Assembly: GCA_021785095.1 (NCBI GenBank) | Contig: JAJYGM010000331.1 | Span: 1-8,173, forward strand | Reading direction: 5' to 3' | Length of the DNA: 8,173 nt | Origin: Actinomycetes bacterium | Lineage (GTDB): Bacteria; Actinomycetota; Acidimicrobiia; Acidimicrobiales; Bog-793 | In this document: positions 1 through 4,082 of the stretch, piece after piece | Numbering within the stretch: the first letter of the stretch is position 1 | How the letters are laid out: each line of letters opens with the position of its first letter | Translations under genes and position numbers: made by a program | Notes under the pieces: model-generated | What the model was told of the DNA's origin: nothing | Seen by the model: only the letters and a program-made list of their open reading frames with translations | Databases searched by the model: none

Positions 1-58
1 CGCCCAGGCCGGGCCACCGATCCGCAGGTAGCCGGCGCAACCGGTCCCGGAGCTCTCG

Positions 59-85
59 GTTCGAATACGAGTGTCTATGGCCCAC
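59..85 (+). repeat. 27-base direct repeat, copy A
   Basis: This copy begins GTTCGAATACGAGTG and ends GGCCCAC. It matches 25 of 27 bases with the copy at 2932-2958, in the same orientation. On the minus strand it reads VGHRHSYSN in a frame open to the window's left edge (RELRDRLRRLPADRW follows), so it may be part of a protein-coding sequence cut by the edge; a GTG at 118 is a possible start. I do not recognise the protein. Confidence 0.7.
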
Positions 86-133
86 CAGATTCGACAAACG
101 AATTTGTGACAGTTTCACGTCCGGGCGCTTCAG

Positions 134-151
134 GCGGCCGAAAGGGGCCGC
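134..151 (-). terminator. GC-rich hairpin just after the MBL gene
   Basis: A perfect 6-base stem (GCGGCC/GGCCGC) with a 6-base loop lies one base beyond the stop of the TetR operon's last gene. There is no U-tract after it. Hairpins of this kind can terminate transcription in actinobacteria, but this is inferred from position and structure only. Confidence 0.4.
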
Positions 152-152
152 T

Positions 153-878
153 CTAGGACTGGGCGTCGGAGAGACGCCTGTCGTACTCGTCGGCGAGCGC
201 GAGGAGCGCCATCGACCCGTCTCCGGCGAAGCAGGAGCCGTGCATGACGGCGAGCGTCGTCGGGTTGAGGTCGGCCAGTCGCCGGATAGTGCGACCGGTG
301 TTCGGCGCTAGGCAGCTTGCCCCGAAGACGTCCTCCGCCTGCGCGGCGGCACCGATGATGTCATCGGTCGTGACCGCGGGGTCGTTGCCGAGTTGGGTGA
401 AGAGGTCTCCGCAAAGCAGGGTGTTGGTGGTCTCCTCGTAGAGGATCCGGGCCTCCCAGCCGTGGGGGACGTGCGGGGTGTCGATGTGCCGGACCCGGTG
501 CGCGCCGAGCTCGAGGACCTGGCCGTCGGCCAGTGGGCGGGGCGGCCGGTCGGCCAGGTCGTTCAGCGACACCATGCAGCCGAGCGCCCCGTGTGCCACC
601 TCGGCCTGAGGTGCCGCGGCGAGCAGTTGGTTCATGGCGCCACACTCGTCGGCCTCGATGCGGCCGAAGGTGATCCAGCGGAGTCGGTCGAGCGGGGTGA
701 TCGTGGCGAGGGCCTCGGCGAGGAGCGGGAAGGCTGCTCGGTGCCCGGCGTGGATGAGCAGGGGTTGTTCGTCGTCGATGAGGTACTGGTTGAAGGTGAA
801 GCCGGTCGGGCCGAGGTCGGGGACGAAGGTTGAGAGCCGGTAGATGCGTTCGGCGATCTCGCTGATCTGGGTGTTCAT
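153..878 (-). CDS. MBL-fold metallo-hydrolase, flavodiiron (ODP)-like domain, first metal His replaced
   Basis: The 241-residue protein is a stand-alone metallo-beta-lactamase-fold domain of the type found in flavodiiron proteins (ODP), without a flavodoxin domain. Visible metal-ligand positions are E75 and D77 in the segment FGRIEADECG, the TPHVPHGWEA stretch (H136/H139), D158 in LLCGDLF and H213 in AVMHG. In the family the first motif is normally HxExD; here the His position is R73, so one iron ligand is missing. The substrate is unknown; an oxygen-, NO- or thiol-related hydrolase or oxidoreductase role is only inferred from the fold. I chose the ATG at 878 because AAGGAG lies five to six bases upstream and recognisable sequence begins there; the open frame continues upstream to 1148 but that part is a shadow of the preceding gene. 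It is the last gene of the TetR operon, and its start codon sits inside the open frame of the gene before it. Family assignment is strong, function weak. Confidence 0.88.
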   Translation of the reverse strand: MNTQISEIAERIYRLSTFVPDLGPTGFTFNQYLIDDEQPLLIHAGHRAAFPLLAEALATITPLDRLRWITFGRIEADECGAMNQLLAAAPQAEVAHGALGCMVSLNDLADRPPRPLADGQVLELGAHRVRHIDTPHVPHGWEARILYEETTNTLLCGDLFTQLGNDPAVTTDDIIGAAAQAEDVFGASCLAPNTGRTIRRLADLNPTTLAVMHGSCFAGDGSMALLALADEYDRRLSDAQS

Positions 879-1500
879 GTCGTGCTCCTTCGCGGATCGG
901 GGTGGTCGCCCATTCGGCGACGAGGTCGGCCACGATCCGGGCGTCGTGTTCGGGATCGACGTCGAGCCTCTTGGCCGTTGCCCGAGCCAAGTCGATGAGG
1001 TGCATCCACACGTCGCGGGTAAAGCCGACGTCGAAGAGGTAGGAGAGTGGTTGCCGGCCGACGGGAGTCGGGAGCTTGAGCAGGGGAAGCTTGGCAACGA
1101 GGCGCGGAAGCCGGGTGCGTGCGCGAAGCGCCTTGGCAGAAGCGGCATCCCACTCGGCGACGAGCTGTTCGGTGCCGAGGCCGGTCCGCTCGCGAACCTG
1201 GAGCTCGTTCATCCCGTCCCACCAGAACTGGCCGCCGATCTCGGCGACGAGTGGGCGTCCCTTGCGGACCTGACGGACGAACCCGCGCGGCGAAGCCTGG
1301 CCGGTGGCAGACCCCACCACGTGGGCGATCAGGGCTTGCGCGTCCCAGAGTGTGCAGTCGGTGGGCTTGGTCCAGTCGCCGGGCTCGAAGCTGCGAAGCG
1401 GGGCCGCGAACTTGCAGTTCTCCACTTTGGCGATCCGCATCGCCTCGTCGTGGGCGATCCTGGGGATCTTGGCCACGTCGCGGATGGCTGCCTCGGTCAT
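361..1500 (-). CDS. Mycothiol-dependent maleylpyruvate isomerase-family (DinB-like) protein with a 3' end running out of frame through the next gene
   Basis: Residues 1 to about 199 (bases 1500 to about 900) look like the N-terminal, DinB-like metal-binding domain of the mycothiol-dependent maleylpyruvate isomerase family. Family-like landmarks are H60 in ALIAHVVGSA, the WWDGMNELQVRERTGL segment (93-108) and D163/H167 in TRDVWMHLIDLARA, the likely metal ligands. Members typically use mycothiol as cofactor to isomerise or conjugate small electrophiles; the substrate here is unknown. The recognisable sequence stops at DLVAEWATT (about 192-200), where relatives usually carry a further C-terminal region. 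From residue 208 the frame overlaps the MBL gene and becomes arginine/proline-rich shadow sequence until a stop at 361, so the formal product would be 379 residues. The ATG at 1500 overlaps the TetR stop as ATGA. A stop exists one frame over at 877-875, overlapping the MBL ATG, so a frameshift, 3' deletion or sequencing error near 880-910 is likely. The domain call is good; the true C-terminus is unresolved. Confidence 0.72.
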   Translation of the reverse strand: MTEAAIRDVAKIPRIAHDEAMRIAKVENCKFAAPLRSFEPGDWTKPTDCTLWDAQALIAHVVGSATGQASPRGFVRQVRKGRPLVAEIGGQFWWDGMNELQVRERTGLGTEQLVAEWDAASAKALRARTRLPRLVAKLPLLKLPTPVGRQPLSYLFDVGFTRDVWMHLIDLARATAKRLDVDPEHDARIVADLVAEWATTPIREGARHEHPDQRDRRTHLPALNLRPRPRPDRLHLQPVPHRRRTTPAHPRRAPSSLPAPRRGPRHDHPARPTPLDHLRPHRGRRVWRHEPTARRGTSGRGGTRGARLHGVAERPGRPAAPPTGRRPGPRARRAPGPAHRHPARPPRLGGPDPLRGDHQHPALRRPLHPTRQRPRGHDR

Positions 1501-2123
1501 TGCGGTGCGCCTTTCGGAGCGCTGCCCTGCCGGCGTCGATCGACGTCGGCAAGAAACATGTCAACCGCCCGTCTGGAGAGGCGTACCCAGCGATCGCCTC
1601 CGGGGTCGTTCGCCACCTGCTGATGGGCGAGGCCGTTGACGAGGGCACTGAAGAGGTCGACCTCTCCGGAATCCGACACGCCTGCGGCAGAGAGTCGCTG
1701 GTGAGCGATGTCGTAGAACTCGAGAGCGAGCGCGTAGGACCCCGCCGAAGGCTCGAAGCCGGGGATCGTCCGCTGGAACAGCAGCTGGTGGCGTACCACG
1801 TCCACGGTCGAGAACCGCACCAGGGTCTCGACGAACTCGACGAGCGCTTCGCGTGGGTTGTCGTTCAGGGAGAGGGATCTCACCAGGTCGAGGAGCTGCC
1901 GGTTGCCGTCGGCGAACATCAAATCGTACAGGCCGAGCTTCGAGTCGAAGTAGGCGTAGAGGGACGGCTGACGCAGGTCGACGCGCTCCGCCAGGTCTCG
2001 CAGCGAGATGGCGGCCAGGCCGTCACGATGAGCCAGCCTCCACGCCTCTGCCAAGATCGTCGCCCGCTTCGCTTCCCGGCGGCGTCCTCGTCGATCAACC
2101 TGGTTGTTCGTCTCGCTGGCCAT
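1497..2123 (-). CDS. TetR/AcrR-family transcriptional repressor
   Basis: The 208-residue protein has a basic N-terminus followed by a typical TetR helix-turn-helix. The recognition region runs from AISLRDLAERVDLRQPS to LYAYFDSKLGLYDLMF (roughly residues 38-70). The C-terminal part is a helical ligand-binding domain ending in LVNGLAHQQVANDPGGDRW and a final helix around AVDMFLADV. Length is normal for the family. I prefer the ATG at 2123, which follows GGAG by seven bases; a GTG one codon upstream (2126) is the alternative. The stop overlaps the start of the DinB-like gene as ATGA, so regulator and enzymes are probably one transcript and translationally coupled. A large inverted repeat covers its promoter, so autorepression relieved by a small molecule is the natural inference. 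The inducer cannot be read from the sequence; it may be related to the substrate of the two downstream enzymes. Confidence 0.93.
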   Translation of the reverse strand: MASETNNQVDRRGRRREAKRATILAEAWRLAHRDGLAAISLRDLAERVDLRQPSLYAYFDSKLGLYDLMFADGNRQLLDLVRSLSLNDNPREALVEFVETLVRFSTVDVVRHQLLFQRTIPGFEPSAGSYALALEFYDIAHQRLSAAGVSDSGEVDLFSALVNGLAHQQVANDPGGDRWVRLSRRAVDMFLADVDRRRQGSAPKGAPQ

Positions 2124-2136
2124 CACGTAGCTCCAG

Positions 2137-2171
2137 AACTATGACAGATAGATTATCTATCTCTCATAGTT
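2137..2171. promoter_or_regulatory. 35-base inverted repeat, probable TetR operator
   Basis: The sequence is a nested palindrome centred on base 2154. The outer arms are AACTATGA/TCATAGTT and the inner arms AGATAGAT/ATCTATCT, separated by one mismatched pair (2145/2163), so 16 of 17 pairs match. It lies 14 bases upstream of the TetR start codon, is AT-rich within GC-rich DNA, and overlaps the predicted -10 element and transcription start. Size and position suit binding of one or two TetR dimers. Binding by this particular TetR protein is inferred from position. Confidence 0.88.
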
Positions 2172-2194
2172 ACTGATCGGGCGAGCGCTGTCAA
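2166..2194 (-). promoter_or_regulatory. Sigma70-type promoter of the TetR operon
   Basis: On the minus strand a perfect -35 hexamer TTGACA (2194-2189) is followed by 17 bases and then AACTAT (2171-2166), which keeps the conserved A at position 2 and AT at the end of the -10 element. The start site would be near 2159, giving a leader of about 35 bases before the ATG at 2123. The -10 element is the first six bases of the inverted repeat, so a bound repressor would block initiation. GATAAT at 2157-2152 is another -10-like hexamer but has no good -35 at the right distance. Confidence 0.68.
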
Positions 2195-2537
2195 GCCCAA
2201 CCGGCTAGACGATGGACAGCCGTGTTGCTGCCGTCGGAGTGACGTTCACGCAGCGACGGATTTGAGCCCACCACGCCGGATTCGGTGCGGAGAAGTCTCG
2301 ACCCGCCGGCGATGAGTACGGCGTCGACAAGGGATCGGGTGCGCGCACCCGTCCGTCGGACTCCCTGCGAGCCTGCGACGGATGCCGTCTTGCCTATCGA
2401 TCACCCCGTCCTGTTCGCATGGCAGAGTTCGACGCTCCGAGGCCGATGGACGGGCCGTCGGTTGTGGCTGTGTGACTTGGTATTTGGCCGCCGGAGGGGG
2501 GGTGTTCGTACTCAGTGGTGAGTCGGCGTCACACCCG
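2195..2537. other. Stretch without a convincing gene upstream of the hicA-like gene
   Basis: This stretch of over 300 bases separates the TetR promoter from the HicA-like gene. Open frames cross it on both strands, but their translations are rich in Arg, Pro and Ser and resemble no family I know. I looked for a HicB antitoxin gene, which in related modules is adjacent to hicA, and found none. A G-rich run at 2493-2501 could be a ribosome binding site for a GTG at 2502. It may hold a decayed antitoxin gene, but nothing recognisable remains. Confidence 0.5.
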
Positions 2538-2870
2538 ATGCGTACCGTGCGGGCCCTGACACCAAGAGCGCTTCTCGGACGCCTCCCGGCTGGGACCGTC
2601 ACCAGCGTCGCCTCTTCCGACGCCCAGAAGCTGTTGGTCGCCCTCGGATTCGGCGAGCTGCGGGTAAGGGGCAGCCACCACTTCCTCTGTCGCCCTGGCA
2701 TGCCCAAGCAGCTCAACCTTCGGGACCGCGCCGGGCACGCAAATCCCTGCCGGCTCCGGCAGCTGGTCGCTCTCGTCCGGCGGCACGATCTCAACATCGA
2801 GGAGCTGGAGCCGTCGCGCTCGAGCGGGCGGCCGATCCCGGCACCCTCCGTTGATGCCGTTCACGCCTGA
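2538..2870 (+). CDS. HicA-like toxin (mRNA interferase family), orphan
   Basis: The 110-residue product resembles the HicA double-stranded-RNA-binding-fold toxins, which cleave mRNA using a conserved His. The key features are SDAQKLLVALGF (27-38), then RVRGSHHF (42-49) with the expected G-S-H catalytic segment (H47), then the strand KQLNLRD and the final helix LRQLVALVRRHDLNIEE (73-89). The last section matches a HicA subgroup in which the usual wording is close to LNLQ..G.AKPYQ.RQ; here KPYQ is replaced by NPCR, so the sequence may be drifting. The start is uncertain: ATG 2538 fits where relatives begin but has no good Shine-Dalgarno sequence, while GTG 2502 has GGAGG four bases before it and would give 122 residues. 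The last 20 residues look like an unrelated tail. No HicB gene is visible on either side, and it is the only plus-strand gene here. It could be a degenerate remnant rather than an active toxin. Confidence 0.66.
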   Translation: MRTVRALTPRALLGRLPAGTVTSVASSDAQKLLVALGFGELRVRGSHHFLCRPGMPKQLNLRDRAGHANPCRLRQLVALVRRHDLNIEELEPSRSSGRPIPAPSVDAVHA

Positions 2871-2931
2871 ACTACCCGGCCCACCCCGTGCGCGATTGCG
2901 TACCGAGGAGCCGTTTCCGCATCTCGGCGAA

Positions 2932-2958
2932 GTTCGAATACGAGTGCCTACGGCCCAC
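2932..2958 (+). repeat. 27-base direct repeat, copy B
   Basis: This copy differs from the one at 59-85 only at two bases (2947 and 2951). On the minus strand it reads VGRRHSYSN, followed by FAEMRKRLLGTQSRTGWAG and a stop at 2872. The surrounding residues keep a loose resemblance to copy A (SN..E.R.RL), which suggests two diverged copies of a short coding segment rather than a purely structural repeat. A short open frame from ATG 2970 (32 residues) contains it, with no clear ribosome binding site. Confidence 0.7.
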
Positions 2959-3024
2959 TTGTGCAGCCATCAAGGCAACATCTGACCTGATGAGGCGGCC
3001 ATTCGGCCTGCCAATTCGCTCAGG

Positions 3025-3039
3025 AACGCACTGTGCGTT
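3025..3039. repeat. 15-base perfect palindrome
   Basis: The arms AACGCAC and GTGCGTT flank a single central T, a perfect odd-length palindrome. With a one-base loop it is better suited to protein binding than to an RNA hairpin. It lies in the non-coding stretch between the two operons, 114 bases downstream of operon 2, and no adjacent gene start explains it as an operator. Confidence 0.6.
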
Positions 3040-3075
3040 GCCCGAACCGCAGCCACCGAGCGAGTGACTTCGCGC

Positions 3076-3142
3076 GGCCCTGTGATCAGCGGCCCTGTGA
3101 TCAGCGGCCCTGTGATCAGCGGCCCTGTGATCAGCGGCCCTG
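3076..3142. repeat. 15-base tandem repeat, about 4.5 copies
   Basis: Four identical copies of GGCCCTGTGATCAGC run head to tail from 3076 to 3135, followed by seven more bases of a fifth. Each unit contains the palindrome TGATCA. The array ends ten bases past the stop of the phosphotransferase-like gene. A period of 15 keeps all frames open, which produces spurious repetitive peptides. Perfect identity suggests recent slippage expansion. There are no spacers, so it is not a CRISPR array. Confidence 0.92.
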
Positions 3143-3152
3143 GTTGAGGAGC

Positions 3153-4082
3153 TCATCGCCACTGATCTTCGAGCAGGCGATGGACGATTGCCACCGTCTC
3201 GTGCGGCTTGCGGTAGCCGCGCGCAGCGAGCCGGAGCTCGGTTGCGACGATTCCAGCCCGCCACACGTGGTCGAAGCCACTTGGCAATGGTGCCGCCGAC
3301 ACATACCCGCTGAGCATGTGGCGGCTGTCAGCTGGCGACCGCCACGACCGGATGTCGAGTGCGGGGTGAGATCGATAGGCGTCACCGAAGTCGATCAGAC
3401 CGCTGAATGCCCCTGCACCGGGATCCACGAAGCAGTGCTCGGCGCCAGGGTTCGAGTGAAGCGTCACGACCGGACCGTCCACGGGCAGCGCCGAGACGCA
3501 CTGGTCCTGGACCAAGTCAAGGTCGATGCCCTCCAGTACCCTCGCCTTGGCGTCGAGGTCCTCCCGAAGGTACTCGAACACCTCCGTCAAGCGCAGGGTG
3601 AGGTCACCGGGATGGCGGTCGCCGGGTATCAACGCCGAATTCGCCATCTGGGTCTGATCGACCTCGTGGATGCGCCGGAGCGTCGCGCCGAGCGCAAGGA
3701 GCACCTTGACTCGAGCCTCGCCCTGGAAGGACGAGTCTTTGAGCGCGATGCCCGGGATGCGGCTCAGGACGAGATACTCAACGGATCCGTCGCGTCCGTA
3801 CCCGAGTGCCCTCGGCACCTGGATGGAGGGGTAGCGCTCGAGCTCCCCGAGGATGAACGCTTCCTTTTCCAGGCTAGTGCGGGGTCGCAGCTGCTGAGGA
3901 CGCTGCACCTTCAGCACGACGTCGTCATCGCACATGTAAGTCCGCGCCTCGCCTCCCGACTCGTCGATGCCGGTGACCGTCTCGGCCGTCGGCACGTGCC
4001 GCCGGACGAGCTCGAGGACGTGCTCGGATTCGAGCACGGGATCTGGCGCGTTCGGCTGTAAATACGTGTCTCTCGGCGTCAT
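3153..4082 (-). CDS. Aminoglycoside phosphotransferase (APH)-fold protein with altered catalytic motif
   Basis: The 309-residue protein has the APH/choline-kinase fold. The N-lobe carries VVLKVQRP with the ATP-binding Lys58, the SLEKEAFIL helix with E72/E74 and a hinge around YLVLSRIPG (103-111). The C-lobe has the magnesium motif IDFGDA (D231). The catalytic loop, normally HGDxxxxN-like, reads HSNPGAEH (209-216), so the catalytic Asp is Asn211 and the second metal-ligand position is His216. It could be a member of a subfamily with a naturally different loop, or a kinase-fold protein that binds but does not phosphorylate. The ATG at 4082 overlaps the stop of the second ABC gene as ATGA and follows GGAGG by four bases, so it is the third gene of the exporter operon and probably translated in step with it. 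Modifying or sensing the exported compound is an inference from context. The substrate is unknown and nothing shows it acts on aminoglycosides. Confidence 0.85.
   Translation of the reverse strand: MTPRDTYLQPNAPDPVLESEHVLELVRRHVPTAETVTGIDESGGEARTYMCDDDVVLKVQRPQQLRPRTSLEKEAFILGELERYPSIQVPRALGYGRDGSVEYLVLSRIPGIALKDSSFQGEARVKVLLALGATLRRIHEVDQTQMANSALIPGDRHPGDLTLRLTEVFEYLREDLDAKARVLEGIDLDLVQDQCVSALPVDGPVVTLHSNPGAEHCFVDPGAGAFSGLIDFGDAYRSHPALDIRSWRSPADSRHMLSGYVSAAPLPSGFDHVWRAGIVATELRLAARGYRKPHETVAIVHRLLEDQWR

Noticed and set aside
91..108. ACAAA-CGAA-TTTGT and ATTCG-ACAAA-CGAAT overlapping hairpins near the left edge
   Set aside because: The stems are short and AT-rich with no U-tract, too weak to call a terminator or operator.
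879..1148. 90-residue N-terminal extension of the MBL protein
   Set aside because: It is low-complexity shadow sequence of the DinB-like gene, and a strong ribosome binding site precedes the ATG at 878.
844..2144. Plus-strand open frames antisense to operon 1 (844-1623 and 1119-2144)
   Set aside because: Their translations are Arg- and Pro-rich without motifs, and the opposite strand carries recognisable TetR and DinB-like proteins.
2246..2864. Minus-strand open frames opposite the hicA-like gene
   Set aside because: They have no recognisable motif, and the plus strand carries the GSHH-containing HicA-like sequence.
3076..3142. Possible CRISPR array
   Set aside because: The units are directly adjacent with no spacers, and no cas gene is present.
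2872..3264. 130-codon minus-strand frame with a repeated AADHR peptide
   Set aside because: The repeat peptide follows from the 15-base tandem DNA repeat, and the frame overlaps the 3' end of the APH-fold gene. Only the short RHSYSN part is of possible interest.
3033..4061. Long plus-strand open frame of 342 codons
   Set aside because: It lies antisense to the APH-fold gene, resembles no family and begins inside the tandem repeat region. It is a high-GC shadow.
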